A stretch of 11,337 nt of DNA from JALHUF01 sp050014795 (GTDB taxonomy: Bacteria > Acidobacteriota > Terriglobia > UBA7540), in contig JBEKCQ010000117.1 of the NCBI GenBank assembly GCA_050014795.1, forward strand, positions 1 to 11,337, written 5' to 3'. This document shows positions 1 through 4,924 of this stretch, one piece after another (the first letter of the stretch is position 1; every line of letters begins with the position of its first letter). Made by a program: the position numbers and the translations under genes. The notes beneath the pieces are model-generated. The model was not told where the DNA came from, made no database searches, and worked only from the letters and a program-made list of their open reading frames with translations.

Positions 1-4
1 AGTT

Positions 5-42
5 GAAATCGGAAATCCCGGGTGAAAACGGAAATCCCGGAC
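5..42. repeat. 19-bp tandem repeat, two copies
   Basis: Two adjacent 19-bp units (5-23 and 24-42) share the core CGGAAATCCCGG and differ at three positions. They end directly at the ribosome binding site of the GYD gene, so they occupy its leader or promoter region. The array may extend left beyond the window. With only two visible copies, neither a regulator-binding role nor a dispersed-repeat origin can be decided. Confidence 0.6.
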
Positions 43-50
43 AAAAGGAG
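43..50 (+). promoter_or_regulatory. Shine-Dalgarno site of the GYD gene
   Basis: AAAAGGAG lies 8 bases before the ATG at 59. This near-consensus site and spacing fix the start of the small protein. Confidence 0.8.
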
Positions 51-58
51 ATACGACC

Positions 59-352
59 ATGCCTACGTACATTACCTTGGCACGGTGGACCCAGCAAGGC
101 GTCGAGAAAGTCAAGGAAAGTCCCGCCCGGCTTGATGCATTCAAGAAACTCGTTAAATCTGCGGGCGGAGAAGTGAAGGGGTTCTACCTGGTGACGGGGC
201 GGTACGACATCGTGACCATTATCGAGGCGCCGAACGATGATGTAGTGGCCAGAGTAGCTCTCGCGACGGGCTCAAAAGGGGGTCTCAGGACGGAGACCCT
301 CCGGGCGTTTACAGAAGACGAATACCGGAAGATCATCGCGGCTCTGCCGTGA
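59..352 (+). CDS. GYD domain-containing protein
   Basis: A 97-residue protein that matches the GYD family, small ferredoxin-fold-like single-domain proteins of unknown function. The family signature is visible as TGRYDIVTIIEAPNDD at about residues 46-61, where the usual G-x-YD segment reads GRYD. The N-terminus MPTYITLARWTQQG is also typical: a first beta strand and then the 'T-x-G' turn. The length is normal for the family, with no signal peptide or membrane segment, so it should be cytoplasmic. The ATG is fixed by a strong AAAAGGAG. It stands alone on the plus strand and converges with the HAD gene, so it is probably monocistronic unless genes lie to the left. No substrate or partner can be inferred. 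Confidence 0.9.
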   Translation: MPTYITLARWTQQGVEKVKESPARLDAFKKLVKSAGGEVKGFYLVTGRYDIVTIIEAPNDDVVARVALATGSKGGLRTETLRAFTEDEYRKIIAALP

Positions 353-368
353 GAAGCAGAGGAGAGCC

Positions 369-424
369 GCAGAGTCCTGCACCGGACGGTGCAGGACAGA
401 GTTTCTGAGACGCGAAACTCTGCG
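369..424. terminator. Twin hairpin between convergent genes, possible bidirectional terminator
   Basis: Two adjacent perfect stem-loops fill the 82-bp space between the GYD and HAD stop codons. The first has 10-bp arms, GTCCTGCACC (374-383) and GGTGCAGGAC (388-397), with a GGAC loop. The second has 9-bp arms, CAGAGTTTC (397-405) and GAAACTCTG (414-422), with an 8-base loop. An alternative outer pairing also exists, GCAGAGT (369-375) with ACTCTGC (417-423). There is no clear T-run, so intrinsic termination is unproven. The structure could equally be a dispersed palindromic repeat. Confidence 0.6.
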
Positions 425-434
425 CTAGCTGCTG

Positions 435-1157
435 TCACAAGCGGTTGAGCACTTGCTCGAGCTCCGGCAGCAACGTGATGCGCGGGCAGGTGGCGTGGGG
501 GTAGGCGCCGACGCGGTCGATGAGGACGCCGCGCAGGCCGGCGAGTTGGGCGCCGCCCATGTCCGTGGCGTTGGTGTCGCCCACAAACAGGGTTGCGGCG
601 GGTGCGACCCCGCTGGGCGGGACACGGCGGAGAGCTATCTGGAAGATTTCCGGGTGGGGTTTCTCGACGCCCACGATGGCCGAATCGAGCACCGTATCGA
701 AGTGCCGAGCCAGCCCGACGCGGTTCAACTGCTCTTCCATCGTGCCGATGGAGTTCGAGATGACGCCGAGAAAATAGCCCTGCGCGCGCAGCTTCTCGAG
801 GAAGGGCGGCGTTTCGGGCAAGACCTTGGACCACGTGGTGATATCCCGGAACCCCGCGGCGACGCGCTCCATCATCCGCAGGCGCTCCGGCTCGGGCACG
901 CCCACCTTCTCGACGAGCGCCTTCAGGTACTCGCCCCAGTAATAGTGGTCGATGGTGCGGGGCACGACCCCCTGGCGAATCTGGGGCCAGAGCCATTCGT
1001 CCAGCATATGCTTGCCGGCGCGCTCCGCAGCGTAGAAGTCCTCCGCCGTGGCCGGATACCCCTGCGCGGTCAAGTCGGCGGCCAAATCTTCGACCCGCGG
1101 ATAGACCAGCGTGTTCCCCGCATCAAAGAAAATGGCCCGCAGCCCCGCAGCCGTCAT
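435..1157 (-). CDS. HAD-superfamily hydrolase
   Basis: About 240 residues with all four HAD motifs. Motif I is FFDAGNTL (nucleophile D12 counted from the ATG), motif II is the serine in GVISNS, motif III is the lysine in VEKPHPEIF and motif IV is GDTNATD. An alpha-helical cap sits between motifs I and II, as in subfamily I enzymes. HAD phosphatases act through an aspartyl-phosphate and normally carry Asp at D+2 as general acid/base. Here that position is Gly, as the codons GAT GCG GGG show, so a standard phosphatase assignment is uncertain; haloacid dehalogenases also lack Asp there. The ATG at 1157 is preferred; a GTG six bases upstream (1163) is in frame, and neither has a strong ribosome site. 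Predicted cytoplasmic; substrate unknown. Confidence 0.88.
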   Translation of the reverse strand: MTAAGLRAIFFDAGNTLVYPRVEDLAADLTAQGYPATAEDFYAAERAGKHMLDEWLWPQIRQGVVPRTIDHYYWGEYLKALVEKVGVPEPERLRMMERVAAGFRDITTWSKVLPETPPFLEKLRAQGYFLGVISNSIGTMEEQLNRVGLARHFDTVLDSAIVGVEKPHPEIFQIALRRVPPSGVAPAATLFVGDTNATDMGGAQLAGLRGVLIDRVGAYPHATCPRITLLPELEQVLNRL

Positions 1158-1178
1158 AAGCACCCGTCAAAACTGTAA

Positions 1179-1198
1179 GGGCACGGCGCGCCGTGCCC
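1179..1198. repeat. 20-bp perfect GC palindrome in the predicted HAD leader
   Basis: GGGCACGGCG at 1179-1188 is followed directly by its exact reverse complement at 1189-1198, with no spacer. It lies 21 bases upstream of the HAD ATG and downstream of the predicted -10 box, so it would be transcribed in the 5' leader. It resembles short dispersed palindromes common between genes in GC-rich genomes. A hairpin so close to the start could lower translation, but that is inference. Confidence 0.7.
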
Positions 1199-1220
1199 CT
1201 GCGTCACCAACGAGAGAACC

Positions 1221-1229
1221 ATTATAGCA
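1221..1229 (-). promoter_or_regulatory. Extended -10 promoter of the HAD gene
   Basis: On the minus strand the sequence reads TGCTATAAT, a perfect TATAAT preceded by the TGn extension. No good -35 is seen at 16-18 bases, which fits an extended -10 promoter. Transcription would start near 1214, giving a leader of roughly 57 bases that contains the palindrome at 1179-1198. Confidence 0.55.
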
Positions 1230-1287
1230 GGTAGCCGCGGTCAGGGTTTTTCTGGCCGCCGGCTCTTCCCTTGACGACAAACCCACG

Positions 1288-1340
1288 GTCAATTCAAATG
1301 ACGAATTGACGGCCGCTGCCCGCACGTTGCGGGTGTGGCC
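1288..1340 (-). terminator. Two stem-loops downstream of the DUF4160-DUF2442 operon
   Basis: Read on the minus strand after DUF2442, the first structure pairs CCCGCA with TGCGGG (1319-1324 with 1328-1333, 3-base loop) and is enclosed by further GGCC-type pairing. The second has 8-bp arms, GTCAATTC (1288-1295) and GAATTGAC (1303-1310), with a 7-base loop. The position between the operon end and the HAD promoter suits termination. No strong T-run follows, so factor-independent termination is only a suggestion. Confidence 0.4.
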
Positions 1341-1361
1341 GCCGTCCGGTTCTGCCGGCTG

Positions 1362-1607
1362 TTAAGCGGGGACTCGCACGTTGTCGTGCAAAAACTCCGG
1401 CGCGAAATCAGCGCCATTCGGCCACACGAGAGTGTGAAACTCGGGGTGAATCGCGAAGCTCTGGAAGAAAGTCTGGTCGCGCAGCGGTTCGAATACCGGG
1501 CCTCGCAGAGCCGGCCCAAGATCGATTTCGCCGGTGGTTCCATCGCGAAACCGCAGCCAGACGACGTGCCCACCGACGTACCGCGCTTCGAGAAGGTGGT
1601 AGTCCAT
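1362..1607 (-). CDS. DUF2442 domain-containing protein
   Basis: An 81-residue protein of the DUF2442 type. The N-terminal half has beta strands around VVWLRFRDGTTGEIDL (residues 15-30). The C-terminal family signature TLVWPNGADFAPEFLHDNV (59-77) is complete, so the domain is whole and of normal length. The ATG follows the stop codon of the DUF4160 gene by only 3 bases, and its GGAG (1614-1617) overlaps the last codon of that gene, so the two are probably translationally coupled. DUF4160 and DUF2442 are frequent neighbours in bacteria and have been suggested as toxin-antitoxin-like modules, but no biochemical role is established and neither shows a recognised catalytic motif. Likely cytoplasmic. 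Confidence 0.88.
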   Translation of the reverse strand: MDYHLLEARYVGGHVVWLRFRDGTTGEIDLGPALRGPVFEPLRDQTFFQSFAIHPEFHTLVWPNGADFAPEFLHDNVRVPA

Positions 1608-1610
1608 CTC

Positions 1611-1868
1611 TCACTCCAAAGGAGCAACTCCCTTAAGCGGCTCTCCCTGGCGAGCCAGTCGCCAGTCGTCTAACAATTCTTGCTTGTGAAGTGCCGCCCA
1701 GTCAAGGACAAGCCGAAGCGCTCGGGGCGGAAAGTCACCGTGAACGGTGCCTGATACGATTTCCACGGAGATTTCGTGCTCTCCATAGACGGCATGAAAA
1801 TGCGGCACCCCATGTTCGCCGTAGAACATGCCGATCACCATTCCGAGAAATCGGGAGATCTCAGGCAC
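1611..1868 (-). CDS. DUF4160 domain-containing protein
   Basis: An 85-residue protein with the characteristic DUF4160 layout. The start PEISRFLGMVIGMFYGEHG (residues 2-20) is followed by the conserved VPHFHAVYGE (21-30), and the C-terminus is WALHK-like and W-rich, ending in GVAPLE. The HFH pair is the most conserved part of the family and could bind metal or act catalytically, but this is not known. The start is GTG at 1868, supported by a GGAG (1877-1880) eight bases upstream; no ATG fits the family N-terminus better. It is the first gene of a two-gene operon with DUF2442 (3-base gap) and is divergent from the TPR-thioredoxin gene. Confidence 0.9.
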   Translation of the reverse strand: MPEISRFLGMVIGMFYGEHGVPHFHAVYGEHEISVEIVSGTVHGDFPPRALRLVLDWAALHKQELLDDWRLARQGEPLKGVAPLE

Positions 1869-1876
1869 TGAGTTTT

Positions 1877-1880
1877 CTCC
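1877..1880 (-). promoter_or_regulatory. Ribosome binding site deciding the DUF4160 GTG start
   Basis: GGAG on the minus strand lies 8 bases before the GTG at 1868. It supports this non-ATG start, which also gives the complete family N-terminus. Confidence 0.65.
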
Positions 1881-1998
1881 ACGACTGGGGCGCTCAGGCG
1901 CGGCCCCCTTTAGGCCGTCGCCCGCAGCAGCTGGTCCAGTTGCAGTTTATCACGGCCAGGACCTGCCGGCGTTTGCCGCTATTCAGCTGCGAATTTCC

Positions 1999-2027
1999 TT
2001 GACCGACCGGAAGCCTGTTTCTACAGT
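1999..2027 (+). promoter_or_regulatory. Sigma-70-type promoter of the TPR-thioredoxin gene
   Basis: TTGACC (1999-2004) and TACAGT (2022-2027) are separated by exactly 17 bases, matching 5/6 and 4/6 of the consensus. The predicted start near 2034 leaves a leader of about 14 bases. No Shine-Dalgarno is visible before the ATG at 2048, so initiation would rely on a short leader. Confidence 0.5.
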
Positions 2028-2047
2028 AGAGAATCGGTCAGCAGACT

Positions 2048-3388
2048 ATGTTCTCCATCAGTAGCCGCGGCTCGGCACGAAGCGTTTTCTCCCTCGTAAC
2101 CCTGATTTGCCTGGCGATTCTTTTCGCCCCGGTGCCCCTCCACCCGCAGGAAAAGAAGCCTGCGCCGCGCCCCGCGCCGGCGCAGGAGGAATCCGACGCC
2201 TTGGACAAGGCCCTGCAAGTGCCGTCGAACGACCCGCAGGCCCTTATCAAGAGCCTGGAGGATTTCCTGGCGCGTTTCCCCCAGAGCGCGCGGCGCGAGC
2301 AAGTCCTGCGGACCATCTACAAGCAAGCCTTACAGGCGAACGACCCGCGGAAGGCCGCAGCTACCGCGGAAAAAATGCTGGAGATGAACCCGGACGACCC
2401 TGACTTGCTGAGCGGGATCATCGATCTGCTGGGCCGGCAAAACGACGCCGCGAGCCGCGAGAAGGCCGTCAGCTACGCTACCCGATTCATCGCCAGCGCC
2501 GAAAAGCTGGCCGCGGGGCCCAGGCCGCCGGATCTGTCCGAAGAGAAGTGGGCGGAGATGGGCGCGTTGATGCGCGCCACGGCCTATTTCATGCGCGGCA
2601 ACGCCTATGCCAAGTCCGGCGAGGCCGAGAAGGCGCTGGCCGACTACGAAACGAGTCTGACGGCCTACCCCTCGGCGCCGGTCGCCGAACACCTGGGCGA
2701 CCTCGCGGCCCAACGGGGAGAAACCGACCGGGCGATTGACGCCTACGCCACCGCTTTCGCCTTCCCCGACAAAGCTCTGGACGCTTCACGGCGCGATCAG
2801 TTACGCAAGAAACTGGGCAGCGCTTACGTGGCGAAGTATCAATCCGAGAAAGGCCTCGGCGACCTGATCCTCGCTCGCTACGATGAACTGATCCGCTCGC
2901 TCAAGTCACGCCTTGCGGCCGGGGGCAAACCCAACGCCGGCCTACGCGACCCGTTGGAATTCGTCCTCCAGCGGCTGGACGGCTCCGAGGTGAAGCTCGC
3001 CGACTATCGCGGCAAAGTCGTGGTGATGGACTTCTGGGCCACCTGGTGCGGCCCGTGCCGGCTGGAGGGAAAGCTCTTCGAGCGGGTGCTGGAGGGCTTC
3101 CGCGAAAACCCTGTCGTGGCTTTTCTGGCCGTGAACGTGGATGACGATCGCGCCGCCGTACCCAGCTTCCTGAAAGAAGAGAAGTGGACCGCGCCGGTGG
3201 TTTACGCTCAAGGGCTCGATCAACTGCTGGGCGTCCGCGCCTTGCCCACGGTCGTGATTCTCGATCCGGAGGGCCGCGTGGCCTTTCGGCAGATGGGCCT
3301 GGACCCGGGGACTTTCGCCGCGACACTCGAGAAGAAAGTGCGCGAGCTGTTGACCGAATCCGCCTCGCCTGCCCCTGCCTCCCGCTGA
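2048..3388 (+). CDS. Exported TPR-thioredoxin (TlpA-like) fusion protein
   Basis: 446 residues. The N-terminus is a signal peptide or membrane anchor: basic start SSRGSARS, then hydrophobic VFSLVTLICLAILFAPVPL (13-31), then a proline-rich linker (34-46). Residues about 60-285 are helical with TPR-like repeats, for example ATAYFMRGNAYAKSGEAEKA (177-196) and PVAEHLGDLAAQRGETDRAI (211-230). The C-terminal domain (about 300-435) is a TlpA/AhpC-TSA-type thioredoxin fold with the active site WCGPC (Cys334, Cys337) and the cis-proline Pro400 in ALPTVVIL. Both redox cysteines are present, so it should act as a thiol-disulfide oxidoreductase outside the cytoplasm, with the TPR part probably binding a protein partner. 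No cytochrome-maturation or Dsb genes are nearby to name the substrate. It has its own promoter. Confidence 0.9.
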   Translation: MFSISSRGSARSVFSLVTLICLAILFAPVPLHPQEKKPAPRPAPAQEESDALDKALQVPSNDPQALIKSLEDFLARFPQSARREQVLRTIYKQALQANDPRKAAATAEKMLEMNPDDPDLLSGIIDLLGRQNDAASREKAVSYATRFIASAEKLAAGPRPPDLSEEKWAEMGALMRATAYFMRGNAYAKSGEAEKALADYETSLTAYPSAPVAEHLGDLAAQRGETDRAIDAYATAFAFPDKALDASRRDQLRKKLGSAYVAKYQSEKGLGDLILARYDELIRSLKSRLAAGGKPNAGLRDPLEFVLQRLDGSEVKLADYRGKVVVMDFWATWCGPCRLEGKLFERVLEGFRENPVVAFLAVNVDDDRAAVPSFLKEEKWTAPVVYAQGLDQLLGVRALPTVVILDPEGRVAFRQMGLDPGTFAATLEKKVRELLTESASPAPASR

Positions 3389-3535
3389 CAGGCTGCTGAA
3401 GAAACCCTGCAACTGTCATCCTGAGGAGTCCGTCAGCCGACGGACGACGAAGGATCTCCGCATTTGCCTGATTCCAAGAATGCCGGGATTCTTCGCTTCG
3501 CTCAGAATGACACCCTCGGAGGGCTTTTCAGCACC
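3389..3535. repeat. MITE/REP-like palindromic element between convergent genes
   Basis: An imperfect palindrome starts at the stop codon of the thioredoxin gene. The outer arms are GCTGAAGAAACCCT (3394-3407) and, inverted, GCTGAAAAGCCCT (about 3520-3532). The core arms TGTCATCCTGAG (3414-3425) and CTCAGAATGACA (3501-3512) match at 11 of 12. Inside are a perfect 7-bp hairpin GTCCGTC-AGCC-GACGGAC (3428-3445) and AAGAAT-GCCGGG-ATTCTT (3476-3493). From memory, closely similar elements are dispersed in acidobacterial genomes. It has no coding capacity. Between two stop codons it may also serve as a bidirectional terminator. Confidence 0.7.
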
Positions 3536-3548
3536 GCGCTGAGCCGCG

Positions 3549-4589
3549 CTATGGCGCCGCCGCAGCTTGAGACAATTCTTGCAACAATGGTTGCCGTTCG
3601 TTGGCCGGCAGAAACGTTGCCCGAATGGCGTTCTCACATAGCCGGACGATTTCCTCGCGGGTGAGGCTGAAGTGTTGGGCAGCCAGGACGAATTCACCTT
3701 CCAGGCTGGTGCCGAACATTGCCGGGTCATCGGAGTTCAGGGTGACGATCAGGCCGCTTTCCAGAAATTGCCGCAGGGGATGGTCCTCGAGCCGGCGGAG
3801 GATGCCGGTAGCCAGGTTGCTGGTGAGGCAGACTTCCAAGGGGATCCTCCGGTCGCGCAGCAGGGCCATTACCTCGGGATCGCGGACCGCCGTCAAGCCG
3901 TGGCCGATCCGCTCGGCGCCCAACAGTTCCACCGCCTGGCGGATGCTTTCTGGACCTACCGTTTCACCCGCATGGGCAGTGAGGTGGAGCCCCGCTTCCC
4001 GCGCCTCCCGGTAAATTTCTCGAAAGCGTTCCGCCGGACCGCGCGCCTCGTCTCCGCCAATCCCCAAGGCCACGACGCCCCGCGAACGGAAGCGCTCGGC
4101 CCACTCGAGCACCTGCCGCACGTGCTCCGTCCCGAAATGGCGGACGGCATCGAAGATCCAGTTGACGCGAAGACCCAACCGCGCCTGCGCTTCCTCCGCA
4201 GCCTCCGACACGGCAGTGAAGACAGCCTCGACCGATTGCTTCTTCCAGAGGACCACGCCCGCGGAGAAGGTGACCTCGGCGTATTTCACGTTCTGCGCTT
4301 TCAGCCACTCCAGTAGCCGCGTCGTGGCCAGCGCGTAGTCCTGCGGGGTCTCCAGCAACAACGTGGCGGCCCCAAACGACACCAGGAATTCCTGAAAGCT
4401 CCCGTAACGGAAAGATTGCCGAGTGCGTCGCCAGATCCAGTACGCAGTGTCTGCTCTTCTCCGCCACCCCTTCCGCCGCGCGAGCTCTCGCAAGGTCTCG
4501 GGCCGAACGCTGCCCTCCAGATGAAGGTGCAGCTCGACCTTCGGCAGGCGGGCAAGGAAGGATTCGAGGGAAGGGGCAGGTTTGTTCAC
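3549..4589 (-). CDS. Adenosine deaminase-family hydrolase
   Basis: 346 residues, full length for a bacterial adenosine/adenine/aminodeoxyfutalosine deaminase (TIM-barrel amidohydrolase, one Zn). Metal ligands are H21 and H23 in VELHLHLEGS, H206 in TAHAGE and D287 in LNSDDP. Catalytic partners are E209 and H230 (RIGHGL), with LGIGGDE at 175-181 and LTSNLATG at 255-262. The reaction is hydrolytic deamination of a 6-aminopurine nucleoside or base in the cytoplasm. The N-S-DDP form at 285-289, where classic adenosine deaminases have N-T-DDP, and the HLHLEGS start leave open adenine or 6-amino-6-deoxyfutalosine (menaquinone route) as substrate, so no gene symbol is given. The start is GTG at 4589; it lacks a clear ribosome site, but no other early start keeps HLHLEGS in a normal position. 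Confidence 0.88.
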   Translation of the reverse strand: MNKPAPSLESFLARLPKVELHLHLEGSVRPETLRELARRKGWRRRADTAYWIWRRTRQSFRYGSFQEFLVSFGAATLLLETPQDYALATTRLLEWLKAQNVKYAEVTFSAGVVLWKKQSVEAVFTAVSEAAEEAQARLGLRVNWIFDAVRHFGTEHVRQVLEWAERFRSRGVVALGIGGDEARGPAERFREIYREAREAGLHLTAHAGETVGPESIRQAVELLGAERIGHGLTAVRDPEVMALLRDRRIPLEVCLTSNLATGILRRLEDHPLRQFLESGLIVTLNSDDPAMFGTSLEGEFVLAAQHFSLTREEIVRLCENAIRATFLPANERQPLLQELSQAAAAP

Positions 4590-4603
4590 GCTAGGTCGGC
4601 GTC

Positions 4604-4638
4604 TGAGTAGGCAGAAAGCAAAAGGCGGAAGGCAGCGG
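4604..4638. repeat. Heptamer repeat, left arm (GCAGAAG-type)
   Basis: Degenerate units of exactly 7 bp (TGAGTAG, GCAGAAA, GCAAAAG, GCGGAAG, GCAGCGG) run from 4604 to 4638, just upstream of the deaminase start. The 18 bases at 4607-4624 are inverted at 4865-4882 with 17 of 18 matches. Confidence 0.75.
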
Positions 4639-4864
4639 GCTGCATGCGAAGGTCTTCTCTCAATTCAAACGACAGGCATGCTCGGCATACGCCGACTGCA
4701 CCGAAGGCAGGCATCCTCGGGCTTGCCCGTGAGACTCCCTATCTCAAATCCTTCCTGTAGCCGGGATTCCCCCGGAGGGCTACTACCCGTTTCCTCTTCT
4801 GCCCCAGTGCCACGTAGTTCTTTTCCGCCGGTGAAGGATTTCTGAGGATCCTCAGGAGCGAGTG

Positions 4865-4899
4865 CTTCTGCTTTCTGCCTACTGCCTTCTGCTTACTGC
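4865..4899. repeat. Heptamer repeat, right arm (GCAGAAG-type, inverted)
   Basis: Five uninterrupted 7-bp units (CTTCTGC, TTTCTGC, CTACTGC, CTTCTGC, TTACTGC) are the reverse complement of the left-arm motif. The arm ends 26 bp from the stop codon of the nuclease gene. Confidence 0.8.
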
Positions 4900-4924
4900 C
4901 GACGCGGCTCAGGGAGCAGTCCAG

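Larger units (their letters stand above)
4590..4924. other. 335-bp gap without a gene
   Basis: I see no credible gene between the deaminase start and the end of the nuclease gene. The gap holds two inverted heptamer arrays (4604-4638 and 4865-4899), an imperfect hairpin with GTAGCC/GGCTAC ends (4757-4783) and a perfect 14-bp palindrome CTGAGGATCCTCAG (4842-4855). The hairpin could end the nuclease transcript but lacks a T-run. No clear sigma-70 promoter for the deaminase was found. The open frame on the plus strand here has no recognisable protein features and is made largely of the repeats. Confidence 0.6.

Noticed and set aside
453..1178. Plus-strand open frame opposite the HAD gene
   Set aside because: The HAD frame contains all four family motifs and a promoter; the opposite frame has none.
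1288..1310. Relationship between TCAATTCAAATGAC here and TCAATTCAAACGAC near 4661-4674
   Set aside because: The two 14-base stretches differ at one position, but similarity ends immediately on both sides, so chance cannot be excluded.
1362..1868. Calling DUF4160-DUF2442 a proven toxin-antitoxin system
   Set aside because: Gene pairing and size fit, but no toxin fold, catalytic motif or DNA-binding antitoxin domain can be recognised, so it stays a domain-level call.
4757..4783. Intrinsic terminator of the nuclease gene
   Set aside because: GTAGCC/GGCTAC ends can pair but the inner stem is imperfect and no T-run follows; recorded only as a structure in the gap.
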